Part shown: in pieces, positions 1 to 9,767 of the stretch
Layout of the letters: each line of letters begins with the position of its first letter
Numbering within the stretch: position 1 is the stretch's first letter
Source: Legionella qingyii
GTDB lineage: Bacteria; Pseudomonadota; Gammaproteobacteria; Legionellales; Legionellaceae
Reading direction: 5' to 3'
DNA length: 64,000 nucleotides
NCBI RefSeq assembly: GCF_003184185.1
Contig: NZ_QHJG01000008.1
Span: 1-64,000, forward strand
Notes under the pieces: model-generated
Databases searched by the model: none
Told to the model about the DNA's origin: nothing
Seen by the model: the letters and a program-made list of their open reading frames with translations, nothing else
Translations under genes and position numbers: made by a program

Positions 1-191
1 CTCTTTCTACTCAATACTTAAGAAAAGTGATTGGTTTTTAAACTTTGATGAAATCGCCCTGCGAAATAAATACATATTGAATAATATTAATGTTAATTTA
101 ATCTTTCTCCTGTATAATTTGAATATATTTTACACAGCAAAGTTGTGTTTAAATTAATTTTTAAATGTTGATTATAGAAGGAAAATGAGCC

Positions 192-569
192 ATGCCATCT
201 GGAAAGCAAAAACAATATTTTCGCGAGAAAACTAATGAAGCATATCTTGACTTAACGAGAGTAAGTTCTATTTATAAGTTTCAAGATCCGTTTTTTAAAC
301 AGCCCATGGCAATACCTATACCTAAAGTTGACAAGGTTGATTCGTTCGATACTTGGCTAAATAATGCAAGTAATATATTTAAGACCTTACTGCATTTTAC
401 TGAATTCGGTACGTACATGGCGCTTGAAAATATTGAGCAAAACGCCCCATTTAATCCTATTCAAAGCTTTTGCCTCGAATTTTTAGCATCAATAATAGAT
501 AGCATAGCAGCGTTGATCCCGGAAGAGAAAAAAGAAATAGAAATAGAAATGCAGCCTATGGGCCAGTAA
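192..569 (+). CDS. Hypothetical protein, 125 aa
   Basis: I do not recognise a family. The protein is soluble, with no signal peptide. The middle (about residues 52-105) looks helical and mildly hydrophobic, and the C-terminus is acidic with an E/K-rich block (PEEKKEIEIEMQ). A glutamate-rich C-terminus resembles the E-block found in many Dot/Icm substrates, but this is only suggestive. A GAAGGAAAA stretch about 8-14 bases upstream of the ATG can serve as ribosome binding site. The gene stands alone ahead of the efflux operon, and an imperfect palindrome follows it. Base composition is as AT-rich as the surrounding intergenic DNA, typical of accessory genes here. Confidence 0.6.
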   Translation: MPSGKQKQYFREKTNEAYLDLTRVSSIYKFQDPFFKQPMAIPIPKVDKVDSFDTWLNNASNIFKTLLHFTEFGTYMALENIEQNAPFNPIQSFCLEFLASIIDSIAALIPEEKKEIEIEMQPMGQ

Positions 570-593
570 CTCATAAAACAACATAGTACACAC

Positions 594-683
594 TCTAGCT
601 CGGAATCAAAGTGATAAACCATGACGATTGAAGTGATTTGGTAATAGTAACCCATTACCTAGAAAGTGACGAACCGAGCTAGA
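594..683. repeat. Imperfect palindrome downstream of the first gene
   Basis: The arms TCTAGCTCGG (594-603) and CCGAGCTAGA (674-683) are perfect complements enclosing about 70 bases with further partial complementarity. No T-run follows either arm, so it is not a classical terminator. It could be a small palindromic repeat element or an mRNA-stabilising hairpin at the 3' end of the gene ending at 569. The rest of the 570-862 space shows nothing else I can name. Confidence 0.4.
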
Positions 684-862
684 ATACTTTAATTCTTCAA
701 ACAATTTGTTTCCTATTGCACAATAGAAAATTCCTATGAAAATCAGATGTTAATGGTTACTATATAAGATAGCTTCGATCCCATGCAAAAACAGCTTATG
801 ATAATATGGAATGAAGTTACATTTAATGATTAAGATGTGTTGCCAAATAAAAAGGAAGTGTG

Positions 863-2326
863 ATGCGGCTTTGGATCAGGGGATTTACTTGTTTCAGTTT
901 ATATACATTAGTATCCTGTACTGTTTCTCTACCGCAACAAAGCCAAATTAAAAATCTAAAAACCGTTCCAGCCATGGAACACTCCATTAACAAAAGTTTA
1001 CAAAAAAAAGAGATTTTTTCTGAAGGCAAATGGCCTAACAAACAATGGTGGTTATCTTATAATAATCCCGAACTCAACGCCCTGGTTACAGAAGCTTTAG
1101 CGAATAATCCTTCAATTCATGAAATCAAAAATCGTATTAAAGTTGCTAAGCAGCAAGCCATTGTTACACGCTCGTTATTAGCTCCTTTAGTTTTTTTTAA
1201 TGCAGATGAAAATCGACAATATGTAAGTGAAAACGGTTTATATCGCGCATTCAATCATACATTTCCTTTAAACGCCAGACTCTTGGATCTTTCTCTTTCG
1301 TTTACTTATGAGTTTGATTTTTGGGGCAAAAACCGTAATCTTTTTTATTCCGCTTTAGGAGAGGCAAAAGTTCGAGAAGCGGAAGCCGCAGAAGTGGAGT
1401 TAATTACAAGTACTGCAATTGCTCAAGCCTTTTTTGCATATAAAACGAATCTGGTCAGAAAAAAATTATTTACGCAATTAATTGAAGTACGACAAAAAAC
1501 TGCAAAATTACAAAACATATTGGTACAAAAAGGACTTTCATCAAAATTGCCTGCATTAGAAACCTCAGAAAAGCTGCTTGAATCTCAAAAATTACTTTCA
1601 AGTATTACTGATGAGTTAACAGCCGATAAACACCTGATTAATACTTTAGCAGGACGTGGGCCAGATACTCCTTTGTTAATTAAATCCACACTTCCCTCAT
1701 TACCTAAGACTCTAAATATTCCCAAAATACTGCCATTGGATTTCTTAGCTCGCAGACCCGATCTTATGGCGCAAATTTGGCGAGCCAAAGCCCTAGCCTA
1801 TAAAACAGGAGCCGCAATGGCAGAATATTATCCCAATATCAATCTGGCTGGTCTGATTGGTCTGGAAAGCACCAGTTGGAGAAAGTTTTTGGACTTATCG
1901 AGTGGTACTGCAGCAATTAGACCTGCCTTGCAATTACCTATTTTCACCGCAGGAGCAATAAGAGCGAATATCAATGCAACTAAAGCACAATTTGATGCAG
2001 CAATAGATGCATACAATAATTTACTCTTATTCAGTACTCAAGAAGTTCTTGATGTATTAGCTTTCGCGGAGGATGTCTATCAGCAAAAGTTAGAACAAAA
2101 ACAAGTAGTGGAGTTTGCAAAACAACGTTATCAATTAAGTTATTTGCGCCAACAAAAAGGCTTGGATAGTTTATTTGATCTTTATTTTTTACAAGAAGAA
2201 GTCATTCAAAAAGAACTCGTAGATGTTACTCTACTTTATAACCAATACTTAGCCTCTATAAAATTAACCAGAGCTTTGGGAGGAGGTTACTATCAAAAAA
2301 CGATACCGTTGGTGAAAAACTCATGA
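863..2326 (+). CDS. Outer-membrane efflux lipoprotein, NodT/TolC family
   Basis: This is the outer-membrane channel of a tripartite efflux pump. The N-terminus has a lipoprotein signal (LVSC lipobox, Cys about 19), followed by the family start region with WWLSYNNPELNALV and long alpha-helical hairpins. The second half contains the repeat motif LPLDFLARRPDLMAQIWRAKA typical of NodT-type factors, near residues 295-315. Length (487 aa) is normal. ATG 863 is chosen over GTG 860 because AAAGGAAG at 851-858 is better spaced. It overlaps the next gene by 4 bp (ATGA), so the three pump genes form one operon. Substrate cannot be read from sequence. Confidence 0.9.
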   Translation: MRLWIRGFTCFSLYTLVSCTVSLPQQSQIKNLKTVPAMEHSINKSLQKKEIFSEGKWPNKQWWLSYNNPELNALVTEALANNPSIHEIKNRIKVAKQQAIVTRSLLAPLVFFNADENRQYVSENGLYRAFNHTFPLNARLLDLSLSFTYEFDFWGKNRNLFYSALGEAKVREAEAAEVELITSTAIAQAFFAYKTNLVRKKLFTQLIEVRQKTAKLQNILVQKGLSSKLPALETSEKLLESQKLLSSITDELTADKHLINTLAGRGPDTPLLIKSTLPSLPKTLNIPKILPLDFLARRPDLMAQIWRAKALAYKTGAAMAEYYPNINLAGLIGLESTSWRKFLDLSSGTAAIRPALQLPIFTAGAIRANINATKAQFDAAIDAYNNLLLFSTQEVLDVLAFAEDVYQQKLEQKQVVEFAKQRYQLSYLRQQKGLDSLFDLYFLQEEVIQKELVDVTLLYNQYLASIKLTRALGGGYYQKTIPLVKNS

Positions 2327-3516
2327 AAGAACGATCCGCCTCTTTTTATTTTACCGTCATTCTTATTGCTCTTTTTATTTTCCTTTTTTTATATTGGCTT
2401 TTTGTGTGGCGAAACCAAGTTTATACCAATGATGCCTATGTGCAAGGGAATCAGGTCTATATCAAGTCCTTACGCCCTGGATTCGTAACAGGTATCTATA
2501 CCGACGATAGTTTTCTGGTAAAAAAAGGACAGCTCATTGTTTCACTAAATGAAACAGACTCACGTATAGCCCTGGAAAAAGCCAAGAAGAAACTTGCAAG
2601 TACAGTACGCGATGTATGCCAGGCATTTCATGATGTATTTATCCTGGCTGCAGAGATCGAAGTAAAGAAAGCACAACTTCTAAAAGCACGACAAAACCTG
2701 AAACATCGCTATGACGTAATTGATGTCAAAGGAGTTTCTTTAGAAGATTATCAAAATGCACAAGATGATCTAAAAGCTTCAATTGCCTCATTAAAAAGCA
2801 CTGAAAACAACTATCAAAAAATGCTCGCTTTTGTACAAGGCACATCCATAATCGAACATCCTTGGGTACAAGCAGCAGCGCAGGAAGTACGTGATGCCTG
2901 GGTACAGTTATATCGGTGTAAAATATATGCGCCGGTAGATGGACTTGTAGCCCAAAGAACCATTCAGGTAGGCATGTGGCTTTCGCCTAAAGAACCACTG
3001 ATGTCTATTATTCCTCTGGATCAAATATGGGTAAACGCTAATTATAAGGAAACCCAGCTGAAAAAAATGCGCATTGGGCAGAGCGTTACGTTTACTTCAG
3101 ATCTTTATGGTTCTGATGTTGTATTTCACGGTAAAATTGTTGGTTTACCAGGTGGTGCCGGGAATGCTTTTTCCCTATTACCCCCCGAAAATCTTTCAGG
3201 AAACTGGATTAAAATAGTTCAAAGATTGCCAGTTCGAGTTGCTTTAGAACCGGAGGAATTAAAAAAACATCCTCTGCGAATTGGCCTTTCTTTAGAAGTA
3301 ACTACCGATCTATCCGATCAAAGCGGCCCTTTAGTACCCACATCAAATTCCGGATCCCCCCATTATGTTACTGACATTTATCAAAAAGAAGAAAAAGGTG
3401 ATGAACAACTTATCGCAGATATTATAAATACTAATTTGGATCCTAATCTCCAGAAATACGCCAATACGCCACTTACTCTAAATAAAATTGCTTTAAATGG
3501 AATGAGTAAACGATGA
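2323..3516 (+). CDS. HlyD/EmrA-family membrane fusion protein of efflux pump
   Basis: Periplasmic adaptor linking the inner-membrane transporter to the outer-membrane channel. It has one N-terminal membrane anchor (residues about 8-28, very Phe/Leu rich), then the EmrA-type start of the barrel YTNDAYVQGNQVYIKS, a long coiled-coil hairpin (about 80-190), and the returning lipoyl/barrel part with IYAPVDGLVAQRTIQVG. The last 60 residues after the barrel are a low-complexity tail. Start overlaps the channel gene by 4 bp and its stop overlaps the transporter by 4 bp, implying coupled translation. Confidence 0.9.
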   Translation: MKERSASFYFTVILIALFIFLFLYWLFVWRNQVYTNDAYVQGNQVYIKSLRPGFVTGIYTDDSFLVKKGQLIVSLNETDSRIALEKAKKKLASTVRDVCQAFHDVFILAAEIEVKKAQLLKARQNLKHRYDVIDVKGVSLEDYQNAQDDLKASIASLKSTENNYQKMLAFVQGTSIIEHPWVQAAAQEVRDAWVQLYRCKIYAPVDGLVAQRTIQVGMWLSPKEPLMSIIPLDQIWVNANYKETQLKKMRIGQSVTFTSDLYGSDVVFHGKIVGLPGGAGNAFSLLPPENLSGNWIKIVQRLPVRVALEPEELKKHPLRIGLSLEVTTDLSDQSGPLVPTSNSGSPHYVTDIYQKEEKGDEQLIADIINTNLDPNLQKYANTPLTLNKIALNGMSKR

Positions 3517-5042
3517 TTCTCTATATTTTACTCTTATCACTTGCTGCAGTAATCTTCAATCTCACCTTACCTATAATGGCAGGTTTATATATTGTAAGCG
3601 ATCTGGGTGGCAGTCCCTATATGACTTCGTATACAGTCAGTTTTTTTTGTATTGGAAATCTTTTAGGCGTACCTTTGGGAAAACCTGATGTAACGCGATT
3701 AAGCCCTATTCAACTTTTTGTTGTTTGTCTCAGTCTTACTGCCTTATGTTCGTGGGGATGTGCTACTGCCAGTGATTTCTTTACGTTTATCTTATTCAGG
3801 TTTTTAGAAGGTTTTGCTTCAGGACCAATGTTTCTTCTTATTACATGTACCCTTATTCCTTTGCTCTCTCCTAATAAGGATAAAGTCTATATTGTTTCTT
3901 TAGTATTGATTTGTCTTTCAATAATTCCCGTAATAGGTGCTTCTTATGGTGCTTGGATTGCTTACGACTACCATTGGCGATTCCTTTTTTTCTCTAATAT
4001 ACCTTTATGTATCTTTCTAATTTTTTATGTAGGTTATGGTTATAGAAAATATCATGAGCCCGTAAAAAAGAACTATTTTGATAGAGTTGGATATTTGTAC
4101 TATTGCATCAGCATGATTTTTATTGGAACAGCTTTAACTACTGGCCAAGAGTTAGATTGGTTTCGTTCTTCTTTAATTACTTTTTTGCTTGTTTCTGGTG
4201 TAATCAGTCTTGTTTTTTTTATTTTACGAAGTTGGTCAGTCCAACATCCTGTGATTGATTTGAAATTACTAAAAAATTTTTATTTTTCATTCGCGATGAT
4301 TTATATCGCATTATTTTTCGCACTCTATTTTGGCATGGTTATCTTATTGTCTTTATGGCTAAAACTTTACGTTAATTATACTCCTGATTGGATTGCCCTC
4401 ATCATAGGAACAATGGCCTTTTGTGGATGGATTCCAGTACTCATCAATAAAAGGAAATATGAACCATTTTATCCATTGCTCATTGCCTTACTTTTTTTTG
4501 CGATTTCCTGTTTCTATACGGCCTACTTTAATGTGGATATTAATTTTAATCGGATTGCATTTTCACGAGGATTAGCAGGCGTAGGCCTTGCACTATTTTT
4601 ATCCCCTCTTTTTCATCTAGCAGTGTACACTTTTCCTGAAACAAAACTTGCTGAATGCATTTGCTTTTTTCATGTTTCGCGCTTGCTGGGCAGTGGATTA
4701 GGAGTGGCTTTGTTTCTTATTTTATGGCATAGACGAGAAGTATTTTTTCATCTTCGATTAGGGAGTAGTTTGACTGCATTTTCTCCAGAAACACAACGGT
4801 TTCTAGCGCAGGCCAAATTATTACATCTTCAGGGTAAACATGCTTCGGCACAATTAAACTTCTATCTTACGCGACAGGCTACTGCTTTAGCTCTCGATGA
4901 TTGCTTTTACCTTATGGGTTGGATAGCACTCTTATTGCTGTTTTTTTTAATCCTTATTTTTTTATTTCGTAATACAATAAATTCAACAAAAAAAGATAAG
5001 AGTCCACTATTAGATAATAGTATTTTAGAACAAAGATCTTAA
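3513..5042 (+). CDS. MFS drug transporter, DHA2/EmrB-like
   Basis: Inner-membrane proton-coupled exporter of the tripartite pump. The 509-aa length and about 13-14 hydrophobic segments fit the 14-TM DHA2 family. The region FRFLEGFASGPMFLLIT (about 96-112) matches motif C-like helix 4-5 of EmrB proteins, and AFSRGLAGVGLALFLSP (about 349-365) the second-half counterpart. The acidic TM1 residue typical of EmrB (LDTTIVNVALP) is not obvious: TM1 reads NLTLPIMAGLYIVSDLGG, so the protein is a divergent member. Last gene of the operon; the next gene converges on it with only about 50 bp between. Confidence 0.85.
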   Translation: MILYILLLSLAAVIFNLTLPIMAGLYIVSDLGGSPYMTSYTVSFFCIGNLLGVPLGKPDVTRLSPIQLFVVCLSLTALCSWGCATASDFFTFILFRFLEGFASGPMFLLITCTLIPLLSPNKDKVYIVSLVLICLSIIPVIGASYGAWIAYDYHWRFLFFSNIPLCIFLIFYVGYGYRKYHEPVKKNYFDRVGYLYYCISMIFIGTALTTGQELDWFRSSLITFLLVSGVISLVFFILRSWSVQHPVIDLKLLKNFYFSFAMIYIALFFALYFGMVILLSLWLKLYVNYTPDWIALIIGTMAFCGWIPVLINKRKYEPFYPLLIALLFFAISCFYTAYFNVDINFNRIAFSRGLAGVGLALFLSPLFHLAVYTFPETKLAECICFFHVSRLLGSGLGVALFLILWHRREVFFHLRLGSSLTAFSPETQRFLAQAKLLHLQGKHASAQLNFYLTRQATALALDDCFYLMGWIALLLLFFLILIFLFRNTINSTKKDKSPLLDNSILEQRS

Positions 5043-5094
5043 AACTGGATTTCCCTACCCGTTCCTGCCCATCTTCATTGGCAAAAGACAAACA

Positions 5095-6129
5095 TCAATT
5101 AATTAATCTTAATTCTTCTGTAAAAAAAGGACCATCCATAAGTTTTTCTGGCCATTTAAAAAGCATTACGGTAAGAATATTACGATGTTCACCAAATATA
5201 AAATCTACGGATCTAGAACGAGTAGGAATCATCTGATGTTGTATGTTATATACTCGTTCTAAATGATCCCTTATTATTTTAATTGCTGGAGAATCTTTTT
5301 TATTTAATAACAACAAACAAACCCCTACTTCGGCGATAACATCATTTTCAGTTCGCTCCATTATTTGTTGTATATTGCGCTCAAAATATTCACTTATCCA
5401 ACGAAAAGCATCGTCATTAACTGAACTCTGATAATAATGGCTCGCTGCTGTAACAAAATGGGTCATACCATAAATTTTTGCTTCATATTCCAATTCTGAT
5501 AGTTGACTATCCTTATAATCTGGAAAAGTATGCTGAAATAGTTTGGTATAGGATTTTCTTAAATCAACTATGTGCAAATCATGTAAGTAATAAACGTAAT
5601 TAACTAATTGAGCCCCATAAATTTTAATGTTTTCCTCATTTAAGATAAATTCCTCCAACCGAGTAATTTGAGTTTTTAATACGTCGATAACGATATTGGT
5701 TTGTGGAAACAGAGACGTATTTTCCAAATGATATGAAAAAATTTTATTGGTTATCTCTAATAAGTAAAGATAAAAAAATAGATCTCCATATTGTGATATT
5801 TTTCTGATACGTAACTTGTATTTTTGCATAGGATTTTGGTGAGCATCTAATAATAAATTATTTGATTTTTTAAGGATGAGCTCCGGTTGATCGAAACTTG
5901 AGAAAAGATAGTGATATTTATTGCTCAAAAAGAAAACATAATCAATAACAGAATTCAAATGTTCTTTATTGCCGGTGATTCGATACATTCTTATTGAAAA
6001 GTGCTCTTGTTTCACTATAGGCAATTTATAAAGATTTGATTTATAGTTATCTAAGACTAAATCAGCTATTTCTGAATGACAAATTGCTGAAAAAAAAAAT
6101 ATTAAAAAAAATAAAGGTTTCACAGCCAT
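5095..6129 (-). CDS. Exported hypothetical protein (possibly DUF3541-like)
   Basis: A 344-aa protein with a clear Sec signal peptide (KPLFFLIFFFSAICHS) and no further membrane segments, so probably periplasmic or secreted. The mature part is alpha-helical, with the most family-like block around YGMTHFVTAASHYYQSS (about residues 230-246) and a C-terminal RSRSVDFIFGEHRN stretch. I recall similar Legionella and Vibrio proteins annotated DUF3541, but this is from memory. ATG 6129 is preferred to TTG 6138; neither has a good ribosome binding site. It converges with the efflux operon. Confidence 0.65.
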   Translation of the reverse strand: MAVKPLFFLIFFFSAICHSEIADLVLDNYKSNLYKLPIVKQEHFSIRMYRITGNKEHLNSVIDYVFFLSNKYHYLFSSFDQPELILKKSNNLLLDAHQNPMQKYKLRIRKISQYGDLFFYLYLLEITNKIFSYHLENTSLFPQTNIVIDVLKTQITRLEEFILNEENIKIYGAQLVNYVYYLHDLHIVDLRKSYTKLFQHTFPDYKDSQLSELEYEAKIYGMTHFVTAASHYYQSSVNDDAFRWISEYFERNIQQIMERTENDVIAEVGVCLLLLNKKDSPAIKIIRDHLERVYNIQHQMIPTRSRSVDFIFGEHRNILTVMLFKWPEKLMDGPFFTEELRLIN

Positions 6130-6138
6130 ACTATACAA

Positions 6139-6533
6139 AGTGGATCTTGAACTGGTTATTAAAAATAATCAGCGTGATTATAGAGTAAACATGAGTTAAT
6201 TGAAAACGGCATTTAAGCCTATTACCAAAATGCATGTGTTCCGCGTAGCAACACATAGAGTATTTTCACCGCAATTCGTACATAGAAAGATCGCATGACT
6301 CAATAATAAATCACTTTGAAAATAAAGCTTATCTGGAAAACAATTCAGCCCAAATCAACAAACTAAGTTAGGATGGATGAAATTGAGATCTTATATAGCA
6401 AAAAAAAGTAACCTTTGTCTTTCTCAAAGCCATGAATCTTTATGATTGAGGCATAAAACATCCAGAAAAAAAGCCCGAGTTTCGTTGCGCTAAACTCGGG
6501 CTACAATAGCCTAGAATTAAAATAAATAATGTC
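6139..6533. other. 395-bp intergenic region
   Basis: No convincing gene. It holds the presumed promoter of the exported protein ending at 5095, a small hairpin (ATGTGTT at 6234-6240 with AACACAT at 6250-6256), and the cysS terminator listed separately. Otherwise plain AT-rich sequence. Confidence 0.6.
6465..6502 (-). terminator. Rho-independent terminator of the glnS-cysS operon
   Basis: Perfect 11-bp stem AGCCCGAGTTT (6472-6482) / AAACTCGGGCT (6492-6502) with a 9-base loop. Read on the minus strand it is followed by a run of seven T. It lies about 30 bp after the cysS stop. This is the cleanest intrinsic terminator in the window. Confidence 0.92.
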
Positions 6534-7898
6534 CTATTCTACCCTACGCCAAGTAGTTCCATTCACTCCATCCTCTAACTCGATTCCACGACTTAATAAG
6601 TCTGCTCTTATCTGGTCAGCGCGCTCCCAATTGCGATCGGCACGTGCTTGAAGTCGTTCTGCAATTAATTGCTCTATTTCTACCTTATCCTCTTCAGCAA
6701 ACCCTGACTGCAAGAAAGAAGCTGGATCGGCCTGCAATAACCCCATAATACCTGCTAAATGCTTCAATGTAGCAGTTAGAGTCGGTGAGTTATTCTTATT
6801 TACTTCATGGCTAAGCTGAAACAAAACAGATAATGCAACTGGAGTATTAAAATCATCATTCATTGCCTGGTTAAATTCATTAATCCAATGATTATCTAAT
6901 TCCCCGTCTACGATAGTATTATTGTCTTTTATGGTTTGATATAAACGAGTTAATGCTTTTTTTGCATTAGTCAAATTCTCTTCAGAATAATTCAATGAAC
7001 TACGGTAATGACTGCTTAATAGAAAATAACGAACAACTTCAGGATGGTGCTTAGCCAAAACATCAGCAATAGTGAAAAAATTACCCAATGACTTTGACAT
7101 TTTTTCGTTATTAACTTGCAACATTCCTACATGCAACCAGTAATTTGCAAATGTTTTTTCAGTAGCCGCTTCACTCTGAGCGATCTCATTCTCATGGTGA
7201 GGGAATTGTAAATCCAATCCTCCTCCATGAATATCGAATTGCTCACCTAACTCACTCATTGCCATGGCAGAACATTCAATATGCCAGCCTGGACGTCCTT
7301 CCCCCCAAGGAGAAGGCCAGCTGGGCTCGCCTTGTTTTGCTTTTTTCCATAAAACAAAATCCAATGGAGAACGTTTTTCTTTCACAATTTCAACACGTGC
7401 TCCAGCGACTAATCCTTCTAAATCCTTGTGTGATAATTTACCATAATCAGCAAACGAGTTGACTTGATAACATACATCACCATTATCACTAAGATATGCA
7501 TTTCCTTTCGCAAGCAAACGCTCAATTAATCGAATAATACTGTTTATATGTTCCGTAGCTCTTGGTTCTACATCCGGCGGTAAAATATTTAACGCTTGTG
7601 TATCCTCATTCATTGCTGCAATATATTGAGCAGTCAATTCATCTATTGGTATTGCACGTTCATGTGCGCGTGCGATAATTTTGTCGTCAATGTCCGTAAT
7701 ATTACGCACATATTTCACCTCATATCCCTGGGAACGCAAATAACGAACCATAACGTCAAAAGCTACCATAGAGCGAGCATGGCCTATATGACAATGATCA
7801 TATACAGTAATCCCACAAACATAGATACCAATTTTTCCAGGTGAAATAGAAACAAATGGTTCTTTTGTTCTGGTTAAAGAATTATATAAATGCAACAT
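6534..7898 (-). CDS. cysS: Cysteinyl-tRNA synthetase
   Basis: Class I synthetase that charges tRNA-Cys in the cytoplasm. HIGH motif at residues 37-40 and KMSKS at 266-270. The zinc ligands C28, C209, H234 and E238 fall at exactly the numbering of the E. coli enzyme. Length 454 aa is normal. It follows glnS by 15 bp on the same strand, so the two synthetases are probably co-transcribed, and an intrinsic terminator closes the unit. Confidence 0.98.
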   Translation of the reverse strand: MLHLYNSLTRTKEPFVSISPGKIGIYVCGITVYDHCHIGHARSMVAFDVMVRYLRSQGYEVKYVRNITDIDDKIIARAHERAIPIDELTAQYIAAMNEDTQALNILPPDVEPRATEHINSIIRLIERLLAKGNAYLSDNGDVCYQVNSFADYGKLSHKDLEGLVAGARVEIVKEKRSPLDFVLWKKAKQGEPSWPSPWGEGRPGWHIECSAMAMSELGEQFDIHGGGLDLQFPHHENEIAQSEAATEKTFANYWLHVGMLQVNNEKMSKSLGNFFTIADVLAKHHPEVVRYFLLSSHYRSSLNYSEENLTNAKKALTRLYQTIKDNNTIVDGELDNHWINEFNQAMNDDFNTPVALSVLFQLSHEVNKNNSPTLTATLKHLAGIMGLLQADPASFLQSGFAEEDKVEIEQLIAERLQARADRNWERADQIRADLLSRGIELEDGVNGTTWRRVE

Positions 7899-7913
7899 AT
7901 CTGCCCCTTTAGC

Positions 7914-9569
7914 TTACCCTAGTTTTCCCCAAGTATCTTTCAAGTCAACTACACGATGAAATGTGTTAACACGTCCATCTTTTAATTCATTAACACCATA
8001 GTATCCCAAGCGTTCAAATTGAAACACCTCGCCTAATTGTTGATTTGCTAAAGCCGGTTCACAATAGGCTTGCTTTATTTGTAATGAATTATGATTTAAA
8101 AATTGAAAAAAATCGTCCTCTCGACCAGGGTTGGGATCATTAAATAAACGGTCATATTCCAATACAGTTACAGGATAAGCATGTGCACAAGATACCCAAT
8201 GAATGACGCCTTTTACTTTTCTATCCTCAGGATTTTTTCCTAAAGTTTTTTCATCATAGGTACAGCGTAACTCAACAATGTTACCCTGCTCATCATGAAT
8301 CACTTCGTGACATTTGATTACATAAGCATGACGTAAACGTACCTCAGCCCCAGGAGACAAACGGAAGTATTTTTTGGGTGGCTCTTCCATAAAATCTGAT
8401 CGTTCAATAAAAAGCTCTCGAGTGAATGGTAAATCACGTCGCTCCGAATTTGGATCTTGCTGATTATAAGCTGGCTTTAATACTTCTACTTTGCCTTCAG
8501 GATAATTTTCTATAACTACTTTTATAGGATCCATAACGCATAAAGCACGTTTCGCTGTTCTATTTAACTCATCACGAACACATTCTTCGAGTATGGACAT
8601 ATCAATTACAGAATCACTACGTGATATCCCTATTACTTCGCAAAACTGACGAATTGCAGCTGCCGGGTAACCACGTTTTCTCATACCACGTATAGTAGGC
8701 ATTCGTGGATCATCCCATCCAGAAACCGCCTTTTGTTCAACCAGTTCACGCAATTTACGCTTTGAAGTAACTGTATGTGATAAATTTAAACGAGCAAACT
8801 CTGTTTGTATAGGCTTTGCAGGTAAAGGCAAATTGTCAACGCACCAGTCATAAAGTGGACGGTGATCTTGAAACTCTAAAGTACACAATGAATGAGTAAT
8901 TTTTTCTAAAGCATCAGAAATAGGATGTGCATAATCATACATCGGATAAATACACCATTCATCGCCTGTGCGTTGATGATGTGCATGTCGAATGCGGTAG
9001 ATTACCGGATCACGCATATTCAAGTTACCTGATTGCATGTCAATTTTTGCTCTTAATACATGAGCACCATCAGGAAACTCCCCTGCTTTCATGCGTGAGA
9101 ATAAATCCAAACTTTCTTCTATTGGTCTATTTCTGTAAGGGCTTTCACGTCCAGGCTCTTGCAAGGTTCCACGATAAGCACGAATTTCTTCCATGCTTAA
9201 ACTATCGACATAAGCCAAATCTTTTTTTATAAGTAATACTGCAAAATCATAGAGCTCATGGTAATAGTCTGAGGAGTGTGTCATGTCATACCATTCAAAA
9301 CCTAACCAGCGTACATCCTCAATAATGGCGTTGACATATTCTTCCTCTTCTTTAATTGGATTAGTATCGTCAAAACGTAGATAACAGATACCACCAAACT
9401 CTTGCGCCAAACCAAAATTCAAACAAATAGATTTAGCATGCCCTACATGCAAATATCCATTAGGTTCGGGAGGAAAACGAGTCACTACAGACTTATGTTT
9501 GCCACTCGCCAGTTCATCAGTAATCAGTTGCCTTATAAAATGAGCTCGTTTTTCAGTTAATTCTATCAT
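7914..9569 (-). CDS. glnS: Glutaminyl-tRNA synthetase
   Basis: Class I synthetase charging tRNA-Gln. The N-terminal Rossmann fold has PPEPNGYLHVGHAKS with the HIGH-type motif HVGH at residues 41-44, and the KMSKS-type loop is VTSKRKL. A C-terminal anticodon-binding beta-barrel follows (CVMDPIKVVIENY onward), ending HRVVDLKDTWGKLG. Length 551 aa matches the family. Presence of GlnRS suggests direct Gln-tRNA charging. First gene of the glnS-cysS pair. Confidence 0.98.
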   Translation of the reverse strand: MIELTEKRAHFIRQLITDELASGKHKSVVTRFPPEPNGYLHVGHAKSICLNFGLAQEFGGICYLRFDDTNPIKEEEEYVNAIIEDVRWLGFEWYDMTHSSDYYHELYDFAVLLIKKDLAYVDSLSMEEIRAYRGTLQEPGRESPYRNRPIEESLDLFSRMKAGEFPDGAHVLRAKIDMQSGNLNMRDPVIYRIRHAHHQRTGDEWCIYPMYDYAHPISDALEKITHSLCTLEFQDHRPLYDWCVDNLPLPAKPIQTEFARLNLSHTVTSKRKLRELVEQKAVSGWDDPRMPTIRGMRKRGYPAAAIRQFCEVIGISRSDSVIDMSILEECVRDELNRTAKRALCVMDPIKVVIENYPEGKVEVLKPAYNQQDPNSERRDLPFTRELFIERSDFMEEPPKKYFRLSPGAEVRLRHAYVIKCHEVIHDEQGNIVELRCTYDEKTLGKNPEDRKVKGVIHWVSCAHAYPVTVLEYDRLFNDPNPGREDDFFQFLNHNSLQIKQAYCEPALANQQLGEVFQFERLGYYGVNELKDGRVNTFHRVVDLKDTWGKLG

Positions 9570-9637
9570 TGGGATTTTTCCGTCACTGTTATTACTATGT
9601 AGCCTCAGTAAAAATAAGCTATAACTCGATTTATCTC

Positions 9638-9663
9638 ATAATACCGGTATCTTATAATACCGG
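9638..9663. repeat. Short direct repeat upstream of glnS
   Basis: The 10-mer ATAATACCGG occurs at 9638-9647 and 9654-9663, a 16-bp period, with the palindrome ATACCGGTAT at 9641-9650. It lies 70-95 bp upstream of glnS and 100 bp beyond trpA. It could be an operator or chance; no known regulator motif recognised. Confidence 0.25.
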
Positions 9664-9767
9664 ATTCCCAGGTCACGCCATTGCGTTCATCCAAGCCTGT
9701 TTACAAAAGGCCATGTTCTCTATATCTCATTAGCAGGAATAATAATGGTATAAGCTTTGCCATTATT

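Noticed and set aside
2..157. Open frame of 51 codons running in from the left edge (+), ending TAA at 155-157.
   Set aside because: Very AT-rich, with no recognisable protein family; it could be the 3' end of a gene but cannot be told from chance.
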